Origin: Victivallales bacterium
Lineage (GTDB): Bacteria; Verrucomicrobiota; Lentisphaeria; Oligosphaerales; Oligosphaeraceae
Reading direction: 5' to 3'
DNA length: 18,579 nucleotides
NCBI GenBank assembly: GCA_017538465.1
Contig: JAFYIW010000102.1
Location: 1-18,579, forward strand
Each line of letters starts with the position of its first letter. Position 1 is the first letter of the stretch. Both the position numbers and the translations under genes were made by a program. Positions 1-7,122 of this stretch are shown here, piece after piece. The notes under the pieces are model-generated. The model searched no databases, was not told the DNA's origin, and saw nothing but the letters and a program-made list of their open reading frames with translations.

Positions 1-273
1 ACAATAGATATGGGAGCCCTCCAGCTCCGTTAACGAAAGCACCGCGGCATTGGATTTGCGATAGAAGAAGGGCAGCAGCAAAAGCGCGCACAGGGGCGGC
101 AGAACGCAGATGCACAACGCCGCATACGCGCACCGCCGCCGCGTCTCCCCTGGCTGCTCCGCCCGCGCCTTGACATCCAGAGGACGCCATTTCGTGCGGG
201 GAGCCGTCCGGCGGGGCTTCGACGGCTTTCTTGCACGCTGCGGAGACACCGCAATATCCTGCGGACACGCCAT
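1..273 (-). CDS. Partial membrane-anchored protein of unknown function (N-terminal 91 residues)
   Basis: The reading frame is open from an ATG at 273 to the window edge, so the C-terminal part is missing. The start is chosen because GGAGG lies 8 bases upstream of it. About 50 strongly basic, proline-rich residues come first (many Arg and Lys), followed by one hydrophobic segment at about residues 55-75 (core LCICVLPPLCALLLLPFF). This looks like a cytoplasmic N-terminus with a single membrane anchor and a periplasmic remainder. It follows exbD on the same strand after 67 bases and is probably the next gene of that operon. TonB or another periplasmic partner of ExbB/ExbD is possible from position alone, but the visible part has no recognisable domain. 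Its existence is well supported; its function is not known. Confidence 0.6.
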   Translation of the reverse strand, partial: MACPQDIAVSPQRARKPSKPRRTAPRTKWRPLDVKARAEQPGETRRRCAYAALCICVLPPLCALLLLPFFYRKSNAAVLSLTELEGSHIYC

Positions 274-340
274 CACCGCGGCCTCCCGCGTCACCGATGA
301 AGGCTTGGGCGAGGGCGTCTTCGGAGCCCGAGACACCGGC

Positions 341-877
341 TCATTCGGCGGAGTTTTCGATTTTCGGCGTGACATTGACCGCAGGTGCTTCAGACAGCGG
401 CTGGGTGGCCAGGTAAATGTCCAGCCCCAGCTCGCGGGCGCTCTGCGCCAGCTCCAGCCAGGTCTGGAGGGATATGTTTCGGTCTGCGCAGACGACGATC
501 AAATCCCGGCGCGCCGGGATTTCCGCGCTCTCCGCCGATGAGACGTCGCCTTCCCCGGGATTGCCGACATGGGCGGAGAGTTCCTGCCGGAAACTGTTCC
601 AGTTGTTGCCTTGCGCCGTCTCCTCCTGGGTCGCCGTGAAGCGCTTGCCGTTGAAGAAGAATTCGGAGTCGCCGGTGACCGTCACGATCAGCTTCTTCGC
701 ATGCGTGTGCACGGCAACCTGCGCCATGTGGGGCAGCCGCACCGTCGTGCCGGGCATCGACACCTGGGTGCTGCTGATGTAGAAAATCAACAGCAGCACC
801 AGGATGATGGCAACCATCCCGATTTGCGCCGGAAAGAAACTCGGCCGGCAATTGACATTGGAACGCCAGACAAACAT
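341..877 (-). CDS. ExbD/TolR-family biopolymer transport protein, atypical
   Basis: The 178-residue product has the ExbD/TolR layout: a short N-terminus, one membrane segment at about residues 20-37 (IGMVAIILVLLLIFYIS), then a periplasmic domain. That domain has the typical beta-strand pattern (KLIVTVTGD near 62-70) and a late strand-helix unit, DLIVVCADRN near 125, then a helix, then LGLDIYLAT. ExbD works with ExbB as a proton-driven stator-like channel. The family's membrane aspartate (Asp25 in E. coli ExbD) is absent; by eye it aligns near Ile24, and no acidic residue lies in the segment. Cys10 and Cys130 are present. The gene lies 46 bases after exbB on the same strand. The start is uncertain: GGGAGG at 899-904 is about 21 bases from this ATG, farther than usual. 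Confidence 0.8.
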   Translation of the reverse strand: MFVWRSNVNCRPSFFPAQIGMVAIILVLLLIFYISSTQVSMPGTTVRLPHMAQVAVHTHAKKLIVTVTGDSEFFFNGKRFTATQEETAQGNNWNSFRQELSAHVGNPGEGDVSSAESAEIPARRDLIVVCADRNISLQTWLELAQSARELGLDIYLATQPLSEAPAVNVTPKIENSAE

Positions 878-923
878 CGTAGCCAGAATCCCGGAAAACC
901 TCCCTTGCGCCGCGCGCCGTCGC

Positions 924-1571
924 CTAGTCCTTGCCCTCCGGAGGCGGATTGTGCGTCAGGAAAAAGGTGATCTCGGCCGCGCCTTTGCTCATTTCATGAA
1001 GCTGCCGGTCCAGCATGCAGGAGAGAATGCCATGGAAAAGCTGGCAAATCAACGCCACCAGCAGACCGACCACCGTGCAGACCAGATAGGACGAGATGCT
1101 CTGGCTGAGCTCCTTCGCGCCTGCAAACTCATTTCCGGAGATGGTCATGAAGGTGTTCACCAGCCCGATGAGCGTCCCCAACAACCCCAATACCGAAGCG
1201 CAGTTCGCCAGCATCGCCAGCAGCTTCAGTCCCGCCTGGAGACGCTGAAGCAGGATCTGGGCCATCTCCTCAATGGCGTAGCGGATGCCGGTCTCCCCGT
1301 CCTGCCAATGCTCGATTGCCGTGCGGAAAATCTCTCCGACCGGGCCGGAGCGGACATCGCAGTTGGTGATGGCCTCCTTGACCCGGTGGTTGCGCAGCAG
1401 ATTCGTGAGACCGCGCAGCAGTTCCAGCGTGTCCACCTGGGCACGGCGATAGAAGAGAACCCGCTCGAAGAAGATGAACAGCCCCGCCAGCAGGAACAGC
1501 CCCAGGACAATCAGCAGCGGGGCGCTGCCTGGAGTGAAAAGCAGTTGGGAGAGGTCGTGGAGATTTGACAT
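924..1571 (-). CDS. exbB: MotA/TolQ/ExbB proton channel family protein
   Basis: The 215-residue product has the three membrane segments of ExbB/TolQ: about 17-37, 115-143 and 159-183. The most conserved parts are present. The second segment carries LGLLGTLIGLVNTF, matching the family GT-x-x-G motif (Thr133). The third carries YLVCTVVGLLVAL, matching the family T-x-x-G motif (Thr166). In the family these threonines line the proton path of the inner-membrane pentamer, which drives ExbD and an energised partner. The start at 1571 is supported by AGGAG 7 bases upstream. It sits between the repeat protein (31-base gap) and exbD, so it is probably co-transcribed. Whether it serves TonB-, Tol- or other-type work cannot be told, as no TonB or TolA is visible. 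Confidence 0.88.
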   Translation of the reverse strand: MSNLHDLSQLLFTPGSAPLLIVLGLFLLAGLFIFFERVLFYRRAQVDTLELLRGLTNLLRNHRVKEAITNCDVRSGPVGEIFRTAIEHWQDGETGIRYAIEEMAQILLQRLQAGLKLLAMLANCASVLGLLGTLIGLVNTFMTISGNEFAGAKELSQSISSYLVCTVVGLLVALICQLFHGILSCMLDRQLHEMSKGAAEITFFLTHNPPPEGKD

Positions 1572-1602
1572 GACAGACTCCTGCGCAAGGCCAACACGGG
1601 CG

Positions 1603-3276
1603 TCATTTGACCGTCGGGGCCTCGATTTCCTCGGCGCGCGGGATGAAACGGTCCGTCGGAATCATCTGGAAATGCGCCAGATTGTCCGCCCGCTTCATGG
1701 TTTCCTTGTTTTCGCGCAGTTTGCGCTCCACCGTTCCAAGCGCCACGCGGCGCATTTCGTCGAACTTCGGAAGGCCGCGGCGCAGCGCGGTGTCGCCGAT
1801 GAATTTCAGATAGTGGTTATAGAGCTGCTCCGCGGTCAGGGTGAGCGCCTCGTAGGACTTGTATTCGTCCGACTCCTCGTCCGTGGCATACGACAGGTAG
1901 TAGAAGGCCTGGAAGAGGTAGCTCTGGATGCCCGCCTGCGCCGCCTGCTGGCTGGCCTCCCGCATGTCCTCCGCCAGTTCCTTGGTCACGAACTCCTCCA
2001 GGTCGGCATCCGGCGGGAAGCGGACGGGGTTGACCTTCTTGGCCTCCTTGAACCAGCGGGCGGCCTTCTTCTTGTAGCCGAAGATGTAGAGGCGCACCAC
2101 GCCGTCCACCAGGAAATTCGTGTAGGGGCCGATGATCCGGTTGTCGGGGTAGTCGCGCAGCACCTGCTTGTAGTAGGCGTCCGCCGCGTCGGCGACCGCG
2201 AAGTTGGGCGTCATCTCGAATGTTCGGATGTCAACTTCTTCGCCCTTGAGGTAGAGCAGTCTGCCGGTCTGGAACGCCCCGTTGAGCGACTGGAAGATCA
2301 TGCGGTCGCAGTTCAGCCGCTTGAAGATCTGGGACTCCTCGAAGTATGCGCGGCGGCCACGCTCCGCCCAGTAGATGGCATGGGCCTCCGGAAGCCGCCA
2401 GTCGAGGTCGCCGTACTTCTGGTTGCATTCCATCATGATGACGGGGTCCAGACGGTATTTGTAGAGCATCCAGCGATGGCGCATGCACAACTCCACCGTC
2501 TCGGTGATTCCCAGCTCGTCAAATGCCGCCCGCAGATTGACTCCGTTGGAATCCTCCGGAATCACCGCCTTCTCCCGGAAGAGAATCTCGAAGCTGTTGA
2601 AGTCCAGGTTGTTGGCGGCCAGGATTTGACGGAAAGCCTCGGCCTTGTCGCCCAGCGTCGCATAGAGCTTCGGCTCGTTCAGCGGCGCCTTGTCCAGCTT
2701 CTCCCATTCTGCGTAGTAGTCCGCGAAGAGCCGGATCATCTCCCGGGCGAACATGACGCGGTAGTAGCGGTTCGCGTCGTCCATGTCCTTGCCCATCTTG
2801 TGCTGGTAGATCCAGCCGAGCTGCCGGTAGAGCTCGGGGTCGCCGGGATTGTATTCCATCGCCTCGTCCCGAATCAGCTCGATGCCGCGCTTGACCCAGC
2901 GCCAGCGGTCCTCGAAGTTGGTGAAGGTGACGGAGATGTTGTAGGCCATGTTCCAGCCCAGGAAGGCGTGGGCGCCGGTGTAGCGTGGCTGCAGCTTCAC
3001 GATCCAGTCCGCCAGCTGCACCATCTCGTAGTATTTCTTCTCGTCCTGCATGCGGTTCACCCGCAGCCACAGGAGATCCGCCAGCAGCCCGCGGAAGCCG
3101 CCCAGCGCGACGCTGGAGAAGGCCACCACCGGCGGGGCATTCTCCAACGGCTTCGTGTCCGTCAGGTGATACTCCGCGCGGACGGCGTTCATGCGGCCCT
3201 GAAGAAACGAAAGGCCGCACAGCAAGGCGACCATGACGCCGAGGATGACGAGGATGCGTGAGAAATTGCTTTTCAT
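1603..3276 (-). CDS. Membrane-anchored TPR-like helical repeat protein
   Basis: The 557-residue product begins with a hydrophobic segment at about residues 7-25, a signal anchor or signal peptide without an obvious cleavage site or lipobox. The rest appears almost wholly alpha-helical and rich in Tyr, Trp, Arg and Glu. Several stretches resemble tetratricopeptide repeats, such as YEMVQLADWIVKLQPRYTGA near 80-105, ELYRQLGWIYQHKMG near 145, and AADAYYKQVLRDYPDN near 360. TPR arrays usually act as protein-binding scaffolds; here the array is probably periplasmic. From memory, proteins of this kind occur in Verrucomicrobiota/Lentisphaerota next to ABC-2 permease genes, but no function is known to me. 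It lies between the permease gene (59-base gap) and exbB (31-base gap), suggesting a role in the same envelope complex. The upstream Shine-Dalgarno is weak. Confidence 0.78.
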   Translation of the reverse strand: MKSNFSRILVILGVMVALLCGLSFLQGRMNAVRAEYHLTDTKPLENAPPVVAFSSVALGGFRGLLADLLWLRVNRMQDEKKYYEMVQLADWIVKLQPRYTGAHAFLGWNMAYNISVTFTNFEDRWRWVKRGIELIRDEAMEYNPGDPELYRQLGWIYQHKMGKDMDDANRYYRVMFAREMIRLFADYYAEWEKLDKAPLNEPKLYATLGDKAEAFRQILAANNLDFNSFEILFREKAVIPEDSNGVNLRAAFDELGITETVELCMRHRWMLYKYRLDPVIMMECNQKYGDLDWRLPEAHAIYWAERGRRAYFEESQIFKRLNCDRMIFQSLNGAFQTGRLLYLKGEEVDIRTFEMTPNFAVADAADAYYKQVLRDYPDNRIIGPYTNFLVDGVVRLYIFGYKKKAARWFKEAKKVNPVRFPPDADLEEFVTKELAEDMREASQQAAQAGIQSYLFQAFYYLSYATDEESDEYKSYEALTLTAEQLYNHYLKFIGDTALRRGLPKFDEMRRVALGTVERKLRENKETMKRADNLAHFQMIPTDRFIPRAEEIEAPTVK

Positions 3277-3335
3277 GTTTATCCGGGATTGGAAAAGGCG
3301 AGGGGAGTGGCTTCGTGAAACAGGCCGCCGCGGGA

Positions 3336-4931
3336 TTACGCCTTGCGGACGACGAGGCCGAGTTCACGGCGATGAAGGATGTAGATGCCCACACCGGCCA
3401 GGATGCCGGTACGCAGGACCAGCACGCGGACGAAGGCCCAGAAGATGGTCTTGGCCTCGACCAGGCGGCCGTTGGCCAGGTCGCCTGTGCAATCCAGGTC
3501 GTCCAGCGTGACCACACAGCCCTTCACGCCCATCGCGATGTAGTGCAGAACTCGTTCGGTGGCGTTTTTATACATGAATGTCCCGTCGTCATTCCGCAGT
3601 GGCGCATCCAGCGCCGCCGAGGTGGACATGCCGATGATCAGGTAGGAGATGGCCACGAAGACCGCCACTGGCGTGGAGAAGATGGCGCCGACCGTGCAGC
3701 CCAGCCCCGCCATGAAGGCCAGCTGGATCAGCGCCATCGCCATCGTGCGCATGAAATTGCTGAAGAACCCCGTGACCCGCGAGAGCAGCACCGGCCCGTC
3801 CATGACCTGGAAGATGGCGGTGCTCTTCTCCTTCCACTTTTGCAGGGCCTCCTGGCGGCTCTCCTCGTCCGCCGGGAGGTCCTCGTTCGCCGGTGGTTCC
3901 GCGAGGTTTTTGAAATAGAGGACCACGCGTCCCTCTTCGGCGTCATTGACCAGCATGCCGGAGGTCACGGGGAGGATGCTCAGGTCGTCCATCGGCTCAT
4001 TCGGGCTGAGCGGCTTGTCTTTGGTTTCCTGGTCAAGCGTGACCAGTTCCTGCCAGGTCCCGCCAGGCATGTCGAAGGGCCTGCCATCATGGGTGTCCGC
4101 ATAGGAGACCCCCGCCTCCTCGGCGTTGGGCGGCAGCGGCTGCCCATTCATGTCCTTGAAGGCCTGGAAGCCCCAGTCCACAGGGAGGCGCTTCTGGTCG
4201 GTGTCCGTGATGTCGCCGGTGAAGAGACGGAAGCGCAGATAGAGGGGCGGGTCGCCTTTGCCCAGCCGGACGTTCTCGTAGTTCCAGACATACGTCTTGC
4301 CGGGTTCGACCGTGATGTTCTTCACGACCTCCTGCATCAGCTCGCTCTGGATCATCTTCTTGATCACTTTCGGGTCATCCTCCGGGTTGATCGAGCCGTT
4401 GTTGACGCGCTTCTGGTATTCGCGCTCCACGTCGTCATAGAGATAGACCTGCGTCGGATAGAAGGAACGCCGACCCACCAGCGTCTCCTGCCGCAGCTTC
4501 TCCATGTCCTGTTCGGTGAAGAGTCCCGAGCGCTGGGCGGCGTTGAGGCGGTAGAAGGTCAACCCGTAGATGATGAACATGGAGACGACCAGCAATATCG
4601 CGTGCATCAGGAAGACGCCGAGCGTCTTGCCGGCCCACACCACCCAGCGGCGGCAGGGCTTGGTGACCACCAGGTGAATCTGGTAGCCCTCGATTTCCGT
4701 CGCCAGCTGCGAGCAGCCCAGCCACAGCGTCGAGGCCGAGATCAGCGCGATGACGGTGTTGAGCGAGTAGGTCAGGGACACCTGCACCAGTCCCGATGCG
4801 GTGTTGTCGCCCTTGATGGTCAAGGGCAAGCCAATCACGCAGAGCAGAATCAGCGCGAACAGGACGTGGAAGACCTTGGAGCGCATCGCGGACCGGATGG
4901 TCTGCTTGAAGATAGCCAGGAAGGATTTCAC
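3336..4931 (-). CDS. ABC-2-type transporter permease with large extracytoplasmic domain
   Basis: The 531-residue product has three N-terminal membrane segments (about 21-39, 52-72, 102-126), a hydrophilic domain of roughly 260 residues (about 130-390), then three C-terminal segments (about 395-415, 420-440, 495-519). The six-segment plan, the N-terminal cytoplasmic helix (FKQTIRSAMRSKVF) and the amphipathic EGYQIHLVVTKPCRRW stretch after segment 2 are typical of ABC-2 permeases, including the NosY-like and ABC-2 family 12 groups. These need a separate ATP-binding subunit, and none is encoded in this window. The large domain between segments 3 and 4 is unusual for the family and probably faces the periplasm, where it could meet the neighbouring repeat protein. 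A 60-base gap separates it from the DJ-1 gene upstream. The substrate is unknown. Confidence 0.8.
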   Translation of the reverse strand: MKSFLAIFKQTIRSAMRSKVFHVLFALILLCVIGLPLTIKGDNTASGLVQVSLTYSLNTVIALISASTLWLGCSQLATEIEGYQIHLVVTKPCRRWVVWAGKTLGVFLMHAILLVVSMFIIYGLTFYRLNAAQRSGLFTEQDMEKLRQETLVGRRSFYPTQVYLYDDVEREYQKRVNNGSINPEDDPKVIKKMIQSELMQEVVKNITVEPGKTYVWNYENVRLGKGDPPLYLRFRLFTGDITDTDQKRLPVDWGFQAFKDMNGQPLPPNAEEAGVSYADTHDGRPFDMPGGTWQELVTLDQETKDKPLSPNEPMDDLSILPVTSGMLVNDAEEGRVVLYFKNLAEPPANEDLPADEESRQEALQKWKEKSTAIFQVMDGPVLLSRVTGFFSNFMRTMAMALIQLAFMAGLGCTVGAIFSTPVAVFVAISYLIIGMSTSAALDAPLRNDDGTFMYKNATERVLHYIAMGVKGCVVTLDDLDCTGDLANGRLVEAKTIFWAFVRVLVLRTGILAGVGIYILHRRELGLVVRKA

Positions 4932-4991
4932 GGTGTGGTCTCGAAAGGGGTGGAAGTGATGTTGAAAGGGTTGTGCGGCATGCCGCTGGCG

Positions 4992-5555
4992 TCAGCGCCT
5001 GAGCTGCATGCCCTCGGCCAGCGAACTGGCCATGGCGCCCAGGCCGGCCGAACGCAGGATCTCCAGCGAAAAGTCCACGGCGGCGCCCGGCCCGCAGGCC
5101 GTCAGCACCCGTCCGCTCTTTTGGATGAACTTGCCTGTATAGGTCCCTGCCTTGACATGGCGCTCAAAGCCGGGATAGCAGGTGTATTCCGCGCCGTCCA
5201 GCAGCCCGGCCGCATCCAGCACGATGGGCGCGGCGCAGATGGCGCAGACCATCCCCGTTTCATGGATGGTCTTCACGGCCTCCAGAACCGCCGGAGAGGC
5301 CGCCAGGTTGGTCGCCCCGGGCATTCCGCCCGGCAGGTAGGCCAACTGGAACTCCCGCGCGTCGAGGTCCTCGATGCGGCCGTCGCACTGCACGCGCACG
5401 CCATGTGCGCCGGCCACGGTCGACGAAGGGTCTCCCGGCGGCAGAACCGCGCACAAGACGACGGACCATCCGGCCCGCCGGAAGACGTCGGCCGGCGCCA
5501 GGGCCTCCAGTTCCTCAAAGCCCGGCGCTAGAAAAATCACCGCGTTCTGTGTCAT
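4992..5555 (-). CDS. DJ-1/PfpI (YajL-like) family protein
   Basis: The 187-residue product matches the DJ-1/YajL branch in length and motifs. The nucleophile-elbow cysteine is Cys107 in VCAICAAPIVL, matching Cys106 of human DJ-1 (AICAGP). The glutamate that lowers its pKa is probably Glu17 in GFEELEALAP (Glu18 of DJ-1). YLPGGMPGATNL near 73-84 and the C-terminal CGPGAAVDFSLEIL are also family hallmarks. Members are cytoplasmic and linked to oxidative-stress protection; glyoxalase, deglycase and chaperone activities are claimed and partly disputed. The start at 5555 puts the first beta-strand at the N-terminus as in the family; the frame stays open to 5849, but that extension runs through the promoter region and into the thrC coding sequence. 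It may head the minus-strand operon, though its link to the membrane genes is unclear. Confidence 0.88.
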   Translation of the reverse strand: MTQNAVIFLAPGFEELEALAPADVFRRAGWSVVLCAVLPPGDPSSTVAGAHGVRVQCDGRIEDLDAREFQLAYLPGGMPGATNLAASPAVLEAVKTIHETGMVCAICAAPIVLDAAGLLDGAEYTCYPGFERHVKAGTYTGKFIQKSGRVLTACGPGAAVDFSLEILRSAGLGAMASSLAEGMQLRR

Positions 5556-5703
5556 TTCGGTTTGGATTCGGCGGCTATATTTAGCCTGTTGCCCCAAAGT
5601 CAGTGTCTCGCATGACGGGGTCGGCTCCGTTCTGAACGGATGCTCGCAACTGGTAAATATATCACTCTTTTTTAAAATAGGTGGCCTTTTCAGGAAAACG
5701 ACC
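5556..5703. promoter_or_regulatory. Divergent promoter region between DJ-1 gene and thrC
   Basis: These 148 bases separate two divergent starts and must hold both promoters. The part nearest thrC is AT-rich against the GC-rich background. A TAAAAT at 5673-5678 is a possible -10 box for thrC, without a convincing -35 box at the right distance. A short hairpin (GGCTA, 4-base loop, TAGCC) lies at 5573-5586 near the DJ-1 start. AGGAAAA at 5691-5697 is a weak ribosome-binding site for thrC; the DJ-1 gene has none that I can see. No riboswitch or attenuator (such as a Thr/Ile-rich leader peptide) was recognised. Confidence 0.4.
5626..5640. promoter_or_regulatory. Perfect 15-bp palindrome, possible operator
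   Basis: TCCGTTC-T-GAACGGA is a perfect inverted repeat of two 7-base arms around one base. It sits near the middle of the divergent region, 63 bases before the thrC start and 70 before the DJ-1 start. That position and symmetry suit a dimeric regulator controlling both directions. It does not match the LexA consensus (arms GAAC...GTTC) because the arms have the opposite order. No regulator gene is adjacent, so the role is a guess. Confidence 0.3.
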
Positions 5704-7122
5704 ATGGGAAATTCTTCGGATTCTTCACAATACATCAGCACCCGCGGGGGAATCAGCCCCGTCAGTTTCTGTGATGCCGTGATGATGGGACTGGCCACCG
5801 ACGGCGGACTGCTGGTCCCCGCCCGCTTTCCCAAAGTCGAAGCGGACACTCTGGATGGCTGGCGGAGGCTCGGCTATCCGGAACTGGCCTTCGAGGTGAT
5901 GCGCCCCTTTGTCGGAGATGCTCTGCCCCCCGAGACGCTGCGCCAGCTTGTCCAGGCCAGCTACGCGACTTTTGACACGGCTGACGTGGTGCCAATCAAG
6001 ACCTTGGACGGCAAAGACCTCTATGTCGCGGAACTCTACCATGGGCCCACTCTGGCCTTCAAAGACGTCGCGCTGCAGTTCCTCGGCAACCTTTTCGCCG
6101 AGATTCTCCGTCGGCGTGGCGGGCGGCTGAACATCCTGGGGGCCACCTCCGGCGACACCGGCTCCGCCGCCATCCACGGCGTTCGCGGCAAAGCCGGCAT
6201 CGAGATTTTCATTCTCTATCCCGAAGGGCGTGTGAGTCCGCTTCAAGAGCGCCAGATGGCCACGGTGCCGGACCCCAATGTCCACTGCGTCGCCATCGAG
6301 GGCACCTTTGACGACGGCCAGCGCGTCATGAAGCAGATTTTCAACGACCTGCCGTTCAAGGAGAAGAATCACCTCGGCGCGGTGAATTCCGTGAACTGGG
6401 CGCGCATCCTGGCCCAGGTGGTCTATTATTTCTGGGGGGCGTTCCGCGTGCAGGAGCTCTCCGGCTCGGATGCCCCCGTACAGGTCTGCGTGCCCACCGG
6501 CAATTTCGGCGACATCTTCGCGGGATACGTGGCCTGTCGCATGGGAGCGCCCATCGCCCGGCTGCTCTTGGCCACCAACGAGAACGACATCCTCTCCCGT
6601 TTTTTCAATACCGGGACCTATGCCAAGGGAACTGTCCGGCCCACGCTCTCACCGTCAATGGACATCCAGGTGGCCAGCAATTTCGAGCGCTATCTCTACT
6701 ACCGCCTGGGCGAGGATGCCGGCCGCACCAAGACGCTGATGGAGAGCTTCGAGCAGACTGGCACGCTCAGCCTAGATGGCACCGACGGCACGTTCGCGGC
6801 AGGCCGCGGCGACACCGCCGCCACGCTGGCTACCATCAAGAAGTATTATGAAAGGCACGGCGTTCTCCTGGATCCCCATGGGGCCGTCGGCGTCGCAGTC
6901 GCCGAGGCGAATCCTCTGGCTGGCTGCCAGACGCTCTGCCTGGAGACCGCCCATCCCGGAAAATTCCCCGCCGCCGTCGCGCAGGCCCTCGGAGACGGCT
7001 CGCCCGCCCGCCACGAGGCCCTTGAAAAACTCAAGGAGCTCCCCTTGCGCAAGGTCATTTTGCCGCCGACGATTCCGGTGATCGAGGACTACATCGTGAA
7101 GACGCTCGCTGGCCAGGCATGA
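5704..7122 (+). CDS. thrC: Threonine synthase
   Basis: The 472-residue product is a fold-type II pyridoxal-phosphate enzyme that converts O-phosphohomoserine to threonine in the cytoplasm. The PLP lysine is Lys120 in LYHGPTLAFKDVALQ, the threonine synthase signature. The phosphate-binding ATSGDTGSAAI loop is at about 147-157, and VCVPTGNFGDIFAGY near 260 is also typical. The N-terminal YISTRGGISPVSF and DGGLLVP (near 33-39) match the conserved start of the family, which fixes the ATG at 5704; the frame is open upstream, but that part is the promoter region. Length and sequence suit the longer yeast/E. coli-type enzyme rather than the plant or Bacillus type. Its stop overlaps the rarA start by 4 bases (ATGA), so the two are probably translationally coupled. 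No other threonine-pathway gene is present. Confidence 0.95.
   Translation: MGNSSDSSQYISTRGGISPVSFCDAVMMGLATDGGLLVPARFPKVEADTLDGWRRLGYPELAFEVMRPFVGDALPPETLRQLVQASYATFDTADVVPIKTLDGKDLYVAELYHGPTLAFKDVALQFLGNLFAEILRRRGGRLNILGATSGDTGSAAIHGVRGKAGIEIFILYPEGRVSPLQERQMATVPDPNVHCVAIEGTFDDGQRVMKQIFNDLPFKEKNHLGAVNSVNWARILAQVVYYFWGAFRVQELSGSDAPVQVCVPTGNFGDIFAGYVACRMGAPIARLLLATNENDILSRFFNTGTYAKGTVRPTLSPSMDIQVASNFERYLYYRLGEDAGRTKTLMESFEQTGTLSLDGTDGTFAAGRGDTAATLATIKKYYERHGVLLDPHGAVGVAVAEANPLAGCQTLCLETAHPGKFPAAVAQALGDGSPARHEALEKLKELPLRKVILPPTIPVIEDYIVKTLAGQA

Noticed and set aside
30..254. A 74-codon arginine-rich frame on the minus strand at the left edge
   Set aside because: The neighbouring frame from 273 has a Shine-Dalgarno, a membrane segment and stays open to the edge; the 74-codon frame is its shadow.
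1474..3261. A 595-codon open frame on the plus strand opposite the TPR gene
   Set aside because: It is His-, Val- and Leu-rich without recognisable motifs and lies exactly antisense to a protein with a signal anchor and helical repeats. GC-rich coding DNA often leaves the opposite strand open.
3258..5531. A 757-codon open frame on the plus strand opposite the permease and DJ-1 genes
   Set aside because: It spans two well-supported genes on the other strand, has a composition full of His, Gln, Arg and Asp, and shows no domain.
5626..5640. A LexA/SOS box
   Set aside because: The half-sites are in the opposite order to GAAC...GTTC with a one-base spacer, so it does not match known LexA sites.
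5374..5703. An N-terminal extension of threonine synthase by 110 residues
   Set aside because: The extension would run antisense through the DJ-1 gene and the promoter region, and the known family N-terminus begins after the ATG at 5704.
5556..5849. An N-terminal extension of the DJ-1 protein by 98 residues
   Set aside because: It would overlap the thrC coding start on the other strand, and the family's first beta-strand begins right after the ATG at 5555.
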